Origin: an uncultured Lachnospiraceae bacterium
GTDB taxonomy: Bacteria > Bacillota_A > Clostridia > Lachnospirales > Lachnospiraceae
NCBI GenBank assembly: GCA_910588595.1
Contig: CAJUQU010000029.1
Location: 1-23,006 of the forward strand
Direction of reading: 5' to 3'
DNA: 23,006 bases
Shown here: positions 7,100 to 14,285 of the stretch, piece by piece
Layout: the number at the start of each line of letters is the position of its first letter
Position numbering within the stretch: position 1 is the first letter of the stretch
Translations under genes and position numbers: made by a program
Notes under the pieces: generated by a model
What the model was told of the DNA's origin: nothing
The model's database searches: none
What the model saw: only the letters and a program-made list of their open reading frames with translations

Positions 7100-9046
7100 T
7101 TAATACAGCTTCGCCCCAGCCGGTATATGGTCATCCACCATCAGCAGATGGAGCCTCTCCTGCCCTTCCTCCGCGTGCACTGCACTGATGAGCATACCGC
7201 AGGAGTCGATGCCCATCATGGGGCGCGGCGGCAGGTTGGTGATGGCTATGCAGGTCTTGCCGACCAGTTCATCCGGCTCGTAGTACTCGTGAATGCCGCT
7301 CAAAATCGTCCTGTCCTCGCCGGTGCCATCGTCCAATGTAAATTTCAGGAGCTTCTTGGACTTAGGAACTGCCTCGCACGCAAGAACCTTTACGGCTCTG
7401 TAATCCGACTTGCTGAACGTCTCAAAATCCACAAAATCCTGAAACAGCGGCTCTATCTCCACCTTGGAAAAGTCGATCGGTTCAGATGTCTTCGGTGCTG
7501 CGGCTGCAGCCTGCGGCGCCTTTGTTTTAGTGTCATTGAGCGATTTGAGCGTCGGGAACGCGAGCACGTCCCTGATCGAAGGAGAGTTCGTCATCATCAT
7601 GGCCATGCGATCGATGCCAAAGCCGATGCCTCCCGTGGGCGGCATGCCGATGCTGAGTGCGTTCAGGAAATCCTCGTCCGTGTGGTTCGCCTCGTCGTCG
7701 CCCGCTGCCAGCAGCTCCTCCTGCGCCGCGAAGCGCGCGCGCTGGTCGATCGGGTCGTTGAGCTCGGAGTAGGCGTTTGCCATCTCCCAGCCGTTCATGA
7801 AGAACTCGAAACGCTCCACATACTCGGGATTGTCCGGCTTTTTCTTGGTGAGCGGAGAAATCTCGATCGGGTGATCCATGACGAATGTCGGCTGGATCAG
7901 ATGCTCCTCCACAAACTCCTCGAAGAATAAGTTCAGGATATCGCCCTTCCTGTGACGCTCCTCAAACTCCACATGCTTTTCCCTGGCGATCGCCCTTGCT
8001 TCCTCCAGGGTATGAATCTCATTAAAATCAACGCCGGAATACTTCTGAACGGCATCCACCATCGTGATGCGCTCAAACGGCTTTGACAGATCCATCCGAT
8101 GCTCGCCGTATGTGAGGATCTCCGATCCCGTGACTTCCTTTGCCACATAGCGGTAAAGATTCTCTGTCAGATCCATCATGCCGTGATAGTCTGTGTATGC
8201 CTGATACAGCTCCATCAGTGTAAACTCGGGATTGTGCCTCGTGTCAAGCCCCTCGTTGCGGAACACGCGCCCGATCTCGTAGACGCGCTCCATGCCGCCC
8301 ACGATCAGTCTCTTTAAGTACAGCTCCAGTGAGATGCGGAGTCTTAAGTCCTCGTCAAGCGCATTGAAATGCGTCTCGAACGGCCGCGCCGCCGCGCCGC
8401 CTGCGTTTGACACGAGCATCGGCGTCTCCACCTCCATAAAGCCCTGATCATCGAGATAGCGGCGGATGCTCGAAAGCACTTTGGAGCGCTTCACGAAAGT
8501 ATCCTTCACCTCCGCGTTCATGATCAGATCCACATAGCGCTGGCGGTAGCGCGTGTCGGTGTCCGTCAGACCGTGGAATTTCTCTGGCAGGATCTGCAGG
8601 CTCTTTGATAAAAGCGTCACCGACGCAGCGTGAATGGACATCTCGCCTGTCTTTGTCCTGAACACCTCGCCGCTGATGCCGAGGATATCACCCACATCAT
8701 ACTTCTTAAAATCAGCATAGGCATCCTCCCCGATGCTGTCCCTTGCGACATAGCACTGGATGCTCCCCTTGAGATCCTGTATGTTGCAGAATGACGCCTT
8801 TCCCATGAGGCGCTTGAACATCATGCGGCCCGCGATCGTCACGCTCTTTCCCTCCAGCGCGTCAAAGTTGTCCTTCACGTCCTGGCTGTGATGCGTTACG
8901 TCATATTTGGTGATCTGAAAGGGATCCTTTCCCGCTTCCTGCAGTGCGGCAAGCTTTTCCCTGCGCACCTTTAGAAGCTGGTTGACATCCTGCTGCTGAC
9001 TGTTCTGATTCTTTTGGTTGTTCTGACTATTATTCTCCTGTGACAC
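7100..9046 (-). CDS. lysS: lysyl-tRNA synthetase, class II, with C-terminal tRNA-binding domain
   Basis: 648 aa from the chosen start. It attaches lysine to tRNA-Lys in the cytoplasm. Order of parts: a Q/N-rich tail (residues 2-20), an anticodon-binding OB-fold (about 60-155), then the class II catalytic core with motif 2 (RVFRNEGLDTRHNPEFTLME) and motif 3 (GGIGFGIDRMAMMM). The bacterial LysS core normally stops near 500 residues. Here an Ala/Lys/Pro linker (about 505-523) leads into a 125-residue module of the Trbp111/EMAP-II type, with typical segments RAVKVL, KLLKFTLDDG and NLPPRPMMGIDSCGML. The GTG at 9044-9046 is chosen because GGAGAGGAGA lies 7-8 bp upstream; the in-frame ATG at 9065-9067 has no ribosome binding site. 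greA lies 100 bp upstream with no terminator visible, so the two are probably one transcript. Confidence 0.96.
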   Translation of the reverse strand: MSQENNSQNNQKNQNSQQQDVNQLLKVRREKLAALQEAGKDPFQITKYDVTHHSQDVKDNFDALEGKSVTIAGRMMFKRLMGKASFCNIQDLKGSIQCYVARDSIGEDAYADFKKYDVGDILGISGEVFRTKTGEMSIHAASVTLLSKSLQILPEKFHGLTDTDTRYRQRYVDLIMNAEVKDTFVKRSKVLSSIRRYLDDQGFMEVETPMLVSNAGGAAARPFETHFNALDEDLRLRISLELYLKRLIVGGMERVYEIGRVFRNEGLDTRHNPEFTLMELYQAYTDYHGMMDLTENLYRYVAKEVTGSEILTYGEHRMDLSKPFERITMVDAVQKYSGVDFNEIHTLEEARAIAREKHVEFEERHRKGDILNLFFEEFVEEHLIQPTFVMDHPIEISPLTKKKPDNPEYVERFEFFMNGWEMANAYSELNDPIDQRARFAAQEELLAAGDDEANHTDEDFLNALSIGMPPTGGIGFGIDRMAMMMTNSPSIRDVLAFPTLKSLNDTKTKAPQAAAAAPKTSEPIDFSKVEIEPLFQDFVDFETFSKSDYRAVKVLACEAVPKSKKLLKFTLDDGTGEDRTILSGIHEYYEPDELVGKTCIAITNLPPRPMMGIDSCGMLISAVHAEEGQERLHLLMVDDHIPAGAKLY

Positions 9047-9146
9047 AGATATTTCTCCTCTCCTCATCTATTGACACCGCATGGCATTTCTTAACAATCC
9101 CCTGGAAGTTCCCCGTCGATGCCCTCTGGCGCCATCTCTTCATGCC

Positions 9147-9635
9147 CTACTCCGGCTTGTAAATATCCAGTATCGTGTACTCGATGACACCCGCCGGCGC
9201 CTCCACCGTGACCACATCACCCCTCTGGGCGCCGATCAGCGCCTTTCCGAGCGGCGACTCGTTGGAGATCTTTCCTTTCAGGCTGTTTGCCTCTGTCGCG
9301 CCCACGATCTTGAACTCCATCTCATCGTCAAACTCATTGTCCTTCACTTTGACTGCGAGCCCGAAACTCACCCTGTCGAGATCGTTTCCGTCCTCGTCCA
9401 TATCGCCGACTTCCACATTTTTCAGGATCTTCTCGAGCTCCTCGATGCGCGCCTCGATGTCGCGCTGCTCGTCCTTCGCCGCATCGTACTCTGCGTTCTC
9501 CGAGAGGTCGCCCTGCTCCCTTGCTTCCTTGATCTTCTGCGCTACCTCTTTTCGTTTGACGACCTTGAGTTCATGCAGCTCATCCTCATATTTTTTCAGA
9601 CCCTCGCGTGTTAATAAGTTCTTCTTTGCTTCCAT
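9147..9635 (-). CDS. greA: transcription elongation factor GreA
   Basis: 162 aa, the standard GreA length. It binds in the secondary channel of RNA polymerase and stimulates cleavage of backtracked transcripts. The N-terminal half is a charged coiled coil whose tip carries the diagnostic GDLSENAEYDAAKDEQ with the catalytic acidic residues. The C-terminal half is the FKBP-like domain, including SPLGKALIGAQRGDVV. The ATG at 9633-9635 is chosen because GGGAG sits 7 bp upstream; an in-frame ATG six codons earlier lacks a ribosome binding site and adds residues not usual for the family. It is the first gene of the apparent greA-lysS operon, with a perfect promoter 120 bp upstream. Confidence 0.96.
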   Translation of the reverse strand: MEAKKNLLTREGLKKYEDELHELKVVKRKEVAQKIKEAREQGDLSENAEYDAAKDEQRDIEARIEELEKILKNVEVGDMDEDGNDLDRVSFGLAVKVKDNEFDDEMEFKIVGATEANSLKGKISNESPLGKALIGAQRGDVVTVEAPAGVIEYTILDIYKPE

Positions 9636-9755
9636 GTGATTACTCCCTTTCACTCCTGCTATTATTTATGCGCACGCACCCGGAGAAAGATTGTCAGCAG
9701 AAGCCGACGGGTGACGGCGCTCAGATCATCCTGATATTTCCTTTACATTCAGCCC

Positions 9756-9784
9756 ATTATAGCGTTTTTTAACTGTCATGTCAA
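9756..9784 (-). promoter_or_regulatory. perfect consensus sigma-A promoter of greA-lysS
   Basis: On the minus strand TTGACA (9779-9784), a spacer of exactly 17 bp, and TATAAT (9756-9761): both hexamers match the consensus fully. It lies between dusB and greA and separates the greA-lysS unit from the argF-dusB unit. The untranslated leader would be about 115 nt. Confidence 0.85.
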
Positions 9785-9877
9785 GATATTGAGAACGAAT
9801 CTCAACCCTGCCCGGCAAAACCTCAAAACCGCCGATTTCCAGATTTTCAAAGTCCTCTGGCTGTCCTGATCCGGTTA

Positions 9878-10897
9878 TTACATCTCCCCATCAGACACCC
9901 CGTTTTCCAGAAATATTTTCTGAACGCTTCTGACAAGCTCGTCAAATGTCTCCATCTCATTCACCATCCTGCGCAGCTTTGCCGAGTGCGGGTAGCCTGC
10001 CGTGTACCATGCCACATGCTTTCGCATCTCGCGCACTGCGACGTACTCCCCTTTGCAGGCGCGCAGCAGACCGGCGTGTCTCAGGATCGTGTCACAGACC
10101 TCCTCACCGGTCGGGCGTTTCGGTATGACGCCTGTGTCGAGATAACTGTTGATCTCGCGGAATATCCACGGGTTGCCGCGGCTTGCCCTGCCCACCATGA
10201 TGCCGTCGCATCCTGTCTGCTCGAGAAGTCTTGCCGCCGACAGCGCGTCGGTCACGTCGCCGTTTCCGATGACCGGAATGCGCACCGCCTGCTTCACCTG
10301 CCGTATGATATCCCAGTCCGCCTTTCCGGAATAGTACTGTTCCCTCGTCCGTCCATGCACTGCGACTGCCGCCGCGCCGTTTGCCTCGGCGATCTTGGCG
10401 ATCTCCACGGCATTGACGCAATTGTCGTCAAATCCTTTCCTGATCTTTACGGTCACGGGCTTCCTGACTGCGCGGGAAACTGCATAGATGATCTCCCCCG
10501 CAAGTCTGGGATCCCGCATCAGCGCACTTCCCTCACGGTTGTTGACCACCTTGGGCACCGGGCAGCCCATATTGATATCGAGTATGGCAAACGGGCGCTC
10601 CTCGATGCGCGCTGCCGTCTCTGCCATGATATCCGGCTCCGAGCCAAAGAGCTGCAGCGACACCGGCGTCTCCTCCGGGTGGATCTCCATCAGCGCCTCT
10701 GTATTTTTGTTGTTGAAATGCACCGCCTTGGCACTGATCATCTCCATGCACAGAAGCCCTGCTCCCTGCTCCCTGCAGATCAGTCGAAATGGCAGGTCTG
10801 TAACCCCTGCCATCGGTGCGAGCATAACGTTATTGTCCAGGACGACATCCCCGATCCTGAGCTGTCTGCCAGCCGTATTATCTGTTGTTCTTTTCAT
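9878..10897 (-). CDS. dusB: tRNA-dihydrouridine synthase (DusB family)
   Basis: 339 aa. It is a flavoenzyme (FMN, NADPH) that reduces uridine to dihydrouridine in the tRNA D-loop. The N-terminal TIM barrel opens with VMLAPMAGVTDLPFR (24-38), the FMN-binding strand. The catalytic cysteine is C112 in DINMGCPVPK. Later come VKIRKGFDD, VHGRTREQYYSG and GNGDV/GIMVGRASRGNPWIF, all typical of DusB-type proteins. A helical C-terminal region follows. The start codon lies inside the 3' end of coaX (20-nt overlap) with AGGA about 6 bp upstream, which points to translational coupling. It is the last gene of the argF-birA-DUF6145-coaX-dusB run. Confidence 0.95.
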   Translation of the reverse strand: MKRTTDNTAGRQLRIGDVVLDNNVMLAPMAGVTDLPFRLICREQGAGLLCMEMISAKAVHFNNKNTEALMEIHPEETPVSLQLFGSEPDIMAETAARIEERPFAILDINMGCPVPKVVNNREGSALMRDPRLAGEIIYAVSRAVRKPVTVKIRKGFDDNCVNAVEIAKIAEANGAAAVAVHGRTREQYYSGKADWDIIRQVKQAVRIPVIGNGDVTDALSAARLLEQTGCDGIMVGRASRGNPWIFREINSYLDTGVIPKRPTGEEVCDTILRHAGLLRACKGEYVAVREMRKHVAWYTAGYPHSAKLRRMVNEMETFDELVRSVQKIFLENGVSDGEM

Positions 10898-11648
10898 AGA
10901 TGATCCTGAGTCCCTCCAGCGTCAGTGCACTGTTGTATTCCTGTATCACGTCCGTCTCCTCGGCGATGATGCGCCCAAGTCCCCCTGTCGCTACCACCTT
11001 GAGATCATCGTAACCCGTCTCTTTTTTCACGCGGTTTACGATGTACTCCGTCTGCCCGATCTGACCGTACACGAGTCCCGCCTGCATGCTCGAGATCGTC
11101 TCCTGCGCCAGAATGGAGGCGGGCTTTTTGATCTCGATCTCGGGGAGTTTTGCCGCGTCCTCCCAGAGCGCCTTCGCCGAGATCCGGATGCCCGGCGCCG
11201 TGATGCCCGCACAGAAACATCCTTTCTCATCCACAAGATCGTAGGTTGTCGCCGTGCCAAAATCTAAGACGAGCACCGGTCCCCCGTATAATTCATATGC
11301 GGCAACTGCGTCCACAATGCGGTCCGGACCGATTTCTTTCGGATTTTCTGTCACGATCCTGATCCCGGTCCTGATGCCGACCCCCACGATCATGAGCCGC
11401 TCGATCACGTACCGCCTGATGCCGCCTGTGAGCGAGTGCATCACGTTCGGCACGACGCTTGCGATGATCGCCCCCTCGATCTCCCTGGTGTTGACATGAT
11501 TCTTGGACAGGAGCTCCGTGATCAGCACGCCGTACTCATCCGAGGTCCGCTGTGTCTTTGCCATCAGCCGGAATGTCGTGACTAAATTTTTTCTGTCATA
11601 TATCCCAAATGTAATATTCGTATTTCCCACATCGACTACTAAAATCAT
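10878..11648 (-). CDS. coaX: type III pantothenate kinase (CoaX)
   Basis: 256 aa, the normal CoaX length. It phosphorylates pantothenate, the first step of coenzyme A synthesis; the type III enzyme belongs to the ASKHA fold and needs a monovalent cation. The phosphate-binding start ILVVDVGNTNITFGIYD is at the very N-terminus. GPDRIVDAVAAYELYGG and VLDFGTATTYDLVD give the pantothenate and ATP sites, and VATGGLGRII closes the nucleotide pocket. The start at 11648 (GGGAG about 9 bp upstream) is preferred over an ATG five codons earlier because it gives the canonical N-terminus beginning MILVVDVGNTN. It overlaps dusB by 20 nt and lies 61 bp after the DUF6145-like gene. K+ activation of this enzyme type is known of the family. 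Confidence 0.95.
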   Translation of the reverse strand: MILVVDVGNTNITFGIYDRKNLVTTFRLMAKTQRTSDEYGVLITELLSKNHVNTREIEGAIIASVVPNVMHSLTGGIRRYVIERLMIVGVGIRTGIRIVTENPKEIGPDRIVDAVAAYELYGGPVLVLDFGTATTYDLVDEKGCFCAGITAPGIRISAKALWEDAAKLPEIEIKKPASILAQETISSMQAGLVYGQIGQTEYIVNRVKKETGYDDLKVVATGGLGRIIAEETDVIQEYNSALTLEGLRIIYEKNNR

Positions 11649-11709
11649 ATTCCTATCTCCCATTCGAAATCAGGCTGCCAGAAAGCGCCCTGGCATCGGT
11701 TCGTCACTT

Positions 11710-12066
11710 TTATTGCTCCCCGACCAGCGGATCAACAGCTTCTCGCAGCACGAACACTCTGTAGTACAGGCTCAGCGACTCCAAAAGCTCCTGGCGCTGC
11801 ATCCGGATCTCCCTGACCAGGAGCCCGCTGCTGATCTCGTCATACAGAATGTCCTCCTCGTAAGCGTCCGTCTCGAGACTCACGCTCCCGTCCTCCTCAA
11901 ACACGATCGTGAACACGCCGCCGACTTCCTCTGTGAACAGCACACATATGATATGCAGTTCTTCCTTGATGGATTCAGGGATCCTGCTAAATTTTTCATT
12001 AAAATAATATTTCTGCTCATAGGCATTCGCCCCGCACAGGACTATGCGCCCACTGTTTTCTTCCAT
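11710..12066 (-). CDS. small conserved hypothetical protein, DUF6145-like
   Basis: 118 aa from the chosen start. I recognise it only as the short uncharacterised protein often found between birA and coaX in Lachnospiraceae (DUF6145 by recollection, not searched). It is acidic and soluble, with no signal peptide or membrane span. Visible blocks are RIVLCGANAYEQKYYFN (residues about 7-23), a predicted beta-hairpin region around GVFTIVFEEDGSVSLET, and a helical DEISSGLLVREIRMQRQELLESLSLYYR near the C-terminus. No catalytic motif is evident. The ATG at 12064-12066 has GGAGG 5 bp upstream; the longer reading frame, starting at 12123, would overlap birA and has an atypical basic N-terminus. Its fixed position between biotin ligase and pantothenate kinase suggests co-transcription, not a known shared function. 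Confidence 0.8.
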   Translation of the reverse strand: MEENSGRIVLCGANAYEQKYYFNEKFSRIPESIKEELHIICVLFTEEVGGVFTIVFEEDGSVSLETDAYEEDILYDEISSGLLVREIRMQRQELLESLSLYYRVFVLREAVDPLVGEQ

Positions 12067-12115
12067 ATTTTCCTCCGCGGGAGTCCGCCGGTTCCTATGA
12101 CACGCGGGCTCCCGT

Positions 12116-13108
12116 TTACACATATCCGTTCACGCCGCGCACGGACACCTCGCCCGCGTAGACGTGTTCCACCTGTCCATCGCTCTTTCGCTCGACGATC
12201 AGCTCGCCTTTCTCGTTGATGCCCCTGGCGATGCCGTCATACGCCCCCTTGGGATCCAACACGCGCACTTCCCGGTCGCGGTTGACCAGACTGCGGTTAT
12301 ATTGATCTACCAGCCCTGAAAAGTCCCAGGTCTTCTCGAACACGGCATAATTGATCTCGAAATAATGCAGCACACGCGCCGCCAGCTCCGCACGCTTTAT
12401 CCTCTTTCCGCCCTCGATGTAGAGCGATGTCGCCTTGTCCTGTATCTCATCTGCCATCTGCTCCTGGTTCACATTGATGCCGGCTCCGATCACGACGTAA
12501 TGGATGCCGTCGAGTTCCGCACTCATCTCCGTCAGGATGCCGCACACTTTTTTGTTATTGACCACGATGTCGTTGGGCCATTTGATGCTGCAGGTCTGTG
12601 TGACCACCTCGCGGACTGCCTCGAGCACGGAGACTGCCATGACCAGCGTCAGCGCGGACGCCTTCTCCGGTCTGCACTGCGGCCTGAGCATCAGCGACAT
12701 GTAGATGTCCTTCCCCGACGGGGACACCCAGCCCCTGCCGCGCCTGCCGCGCCCTGCGGTCTGCATATCCGCCACAACGACCGCGCCTGCCGCTTCCCCT
12801 TTTTCCGCAAGCGCCTTCGCGTCCAGATTGGTGGAGCCCGTCTCCCTGTGAAATACCAGCTTTCTCCCGATCCACGAGGTGTCCAGACAGCTCTCGATCT
12901 CCACCTTTGTGAACACATCCGCGCCCTCGCTCTCCACGAGCCTGTACCCCTTGTTGTTCTGCGCCTCGATCACGTAGCCGTCCTTCTCAAGCTGTTTGAT
13001 CACCTTCCACACAGCCGTGCGCGACACGCCGTAGTGCTCACACAGCTCCTGCCCGCTCACGTAGTCCCCGGCGTCGCGGAGCTTCCTCAATATCTCTTCG
13101 CTCTTCAT
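12116..13108 (-). CDS. birA: biotin-[acetyl-CoA-carboxylase] ligase with N-terminal DNA-binding domain
   Basis: 330 aa. It activates biotin to biotinyl-AMP and attaches it to carboxylase carrier domains; bifunctional members also repress biotin genes. The N-terminal winged helix-turn-helix is clear (GQELCEHYGVSRTAVWKVIKQLEKDGY). The catalytic domain has the nucleotide-biotin loop GRGRRGRGWVSPSGKDIYMS, then IKWPNDIVVNNKKVCGILTEM with the lysine expected at the active site. A small SH3-like C-terminal domain ends the protein. Two starts are possible: GTG (13112-13114), overlapping the argF stop as GTGA, and ATG (13106-13108) two codons later. GGAG is 7 bp from the ATG but only 1 bp from the GTG, so the ATG is chosen. 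The coupling to argF is direct. No biotin operator was seen. Confidence 0.94.
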   Translation of the reverse strand: MKSEEILRKLRDAGDYVSGQELCEHYGVSRTAVWKVIKQLEKDGYVIEAQNNKGYRLVESEGADVFTKVEIESCLDTSWIGRKLVFHRETGSTNLDAKALAEKGEAAGAVVVADMQTAGRGRRGRGWVSPSGKDIYMSLMLRPQCRPEKASALTLVMAVSVLEAVREVVTQTCSIKWPNDIVVNNKKVCGILTEMSAELDGIHYVVIGAGINVNQEQMADEIQDKATSLYIEGGKRIKRAELAARVLHYFEINYAVFEKTWDFSGLVDQYNRSLVNRDREVRVLDPKGAYDGIARGINEKGELIVERKSDGQVEHVYAGEVSVRGVNGYV

Positions 13109-13110
13109 AG

Positions 13111-14100
13111 TCACGCTCCGAGCGTCGCAGCGATCACGGCTTTGATCGTATGCATGCGGTTCTCCGCCTCGTCAAACACGAGGGACCGCTCCGACTCGAA
13201 CACCTCGTCTGTCACCTCGAGCTCCGTAAAACCGTACTTCTCTCCCTGCTCCTTGCCGATCTTTGTCTTGAGGTCATGGAAAGCCGGCAGGCAGTGGAGG
13301 AACACCGACTGCGCGCCCGCATTTTCCATCACCGCTCTTGTCACCTTGTACGGGGAAAGCTTCTCGATGCGCTCCGCCCACACCGAATCCGGCTCTCCCA
13401 TGGATACCCACACGTCCGTGTAGATCACATCGGCGCCCTTCGTCCCCGCGTCCACATCCTCCGTCAGCGTGATCGTGGCGCCCGATGCCGCCGCGTACGC
13501 CTCGCACTCCGCCACAAGCGCCTCGTCGGGAAAGTACTCTTTCGCCGTGCACGCCGTGAAGTGCATACCCAGCTTTGCACACACGATCATCAGCGAATTG
13601 CCCATGTTGTAGCGGGCGTCGCCCATATACGTGAGCCTGATGCCTTTCAGATACCCGAAATGCTCCCTGATCGTGAGCAGGTCCGCGAGCATCTGCGTCG
13701 GGTGATACTCGTTGGTAAGCCCGTTCCACACGGGCACACCTGCATACTTTGCAAGCTCCTCCACGATCGCCTGCCCGTAGCCGCGGTACTCGATCCCATC
13801 GTATATCCTGCCGAGCACGCGCGCCGTGTCCGCGATGGACTCCTTCTTGCCAATCTGCGAACTTGACGGGTCCAGATACGTTGTCCCCATGCCAAGGTCA
13901 TGCGCCGCCGTCTCGAAGGAACAGCGGGTGCGGGTGCTCGTCTTCTCGAAGATAAGGGCGATATTTTTCCCGCGGAGCGTGTCGTGCAGGATCCCTTTCT
14001 TTTTCTTGTCCTTATACTCAGCCGCCAGATCGACCAGATACACGATCTCCTCCGGCGTGTAATCTTTCAATGTCAGGAAACTGCGTCCTTTTAAATCCAT
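13111..14100 (-). CDS. argF: ornithine carbamoyltransferase
   Basis: 329 aa, standard length. It joins carbamoyl phosphate and ornithine to make citrulline in arginine synthesis. The carbamoyl-phosphate signature STRTR (55-59) and HPTQ (133-136) are intact. The ornithine-specific SMG loop is DVWVSMG (229-235), and the catalytic HCLP is at 269-272; these separate it from aspartate carbamoyltransferase. The start at 14100 has GAGGAGGAGAG upstream; the frame stays open 53 codons further but that part has no similarity to the family and crosses the promoter. It leads a five-gene run into birA with a stop-start overlap. An ArgR-like palindrome lies within its promoter, so arginine repression is likely. 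A catabolic role (arginine deiminase pathway) is less likely, as no arcA or arcC is nearby. Confidence 0.96.
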   Translation of the reverse strand: MDLKGRSFLTLKDYTPEEIVYLVDLAAEYKDKKKKGILHDTLRGKNIALIFEKTSTRTRCSFETAAHDLGMGTTYLDPSSSQIGKKESIADTARVLGRIYDGIEYRGYGQAIVEELAKYAGVPVWNGLTNEYHPTQMLADLLTIREHFGYLKGIRLTYMGDARYNMGNSLMIVCAKLGMHFTACTAKEYFPDEALVAECEAYAAASGATITLTEDVDAGTKGADVIYTDVWVSMGEPDSVWAERIEKLSPYKVTRAVMENAGAQSVFLHCLPAFHDLKTKIGKEQGEKYGFTELEVTDEVFESERSLVFDEAENRMHTIKAVIAATLGA

Positions 14101-14125
14101 TTTATCTCTCCTCCTCATACCTGTT

Positions 14126-14148
14126 GAGCCGCAGTTACAAGTCGGCTC
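14126..14148. repeat. inverted repeat in the argF leader
   Basis: GAGCCG (14126-14131) and CGGCTC (14143-14148) pair perfectly around an 11-base loop. It falls at or just after the predicted transcription start of argF, so it would form a 5'-end hairpin in the mRNA. There is no T-run after it; a role in mRNA stability is one possibility. Confidence 0.4.
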
Positions 14149-14152
14149 TGCC

Positions 14153-14180
14153 AATATATGTATTTTACTACATTTATCAA
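14153..14180 (-). promoter_or_regulatory. argF promoter with an ArgR-box-like palindrome in the spacer
   Basis: On the minus strand TTGATA (14175-14180) and TATATT (14153-14158) are 16 bp apart, each matching consensus at 5 of 6. Between them, 14158-14173 is a 16-bp imperfect palindrome (ATGTA...TACAT arms) matching the ARG box pattern ATGAATAAAAATTCAT at 12 of 16 positions. Bound ArgR would block polymerase, fitting arginine feedback on argF. Binding itself is inference. Confidence 0.6.
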
Positions 14181-14186
14181 AAAGGG

Positions 14187-14224
14187 GCAAGAAAAAGCGC
14201 AGTTCTTTTTGTGAACTGCGCTTT
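14187..14224 (-). terminator. rho-independent terminator of the cell wall hydrolase gene
   Basis: A perfect 12-bp stem (14194-14205 with 14213-14224) encloses a 7-base loop, and on the minus strand it is followed by TTTTTCTTG. It starts 62 bp after the hydrolase stop codon and separates this gene from the argF promoter. Confidence 0.85.
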
Positions 14225-14285
14225 GATCGTGTCACTGTTCTCAGTCGCCTGCGAAACACCGGATCACTGCTGCCATGCGGATCTT

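Noticed and set aside
7073..7930. Plus-strand frame of 285 codons opposite lysS
   Set aside because: Antisense to conserved LysS motifs; no ribosome binding site or protein family.
9047..9146. Possible T-box or lysine riboswitch ahead of lysS
   Set aside because: The greA-lysS gap is only 100 bp with no specifier-loop, T-box core or terminator/antiterminator pair.
9986..10903. Plus-strand frame of 305 codons opposite dusB
   Set aside because: Complement of a well-supported enzyme; Arg/His/Cys-rich composition typical of a shadow frame.
12365..13423. Plus-strand frame of 352 codons opposite birA and argF
   Set aside because: It crosses the junction of two clear genes on the other strand and has no motif.
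14101..14259. 53-codon N-terminal extension of argF
   Set aside because: It runs through the promoter and leader hairpin, lacks family similarity, and a strong ribosome binding site marks the internal ATG at 14100.
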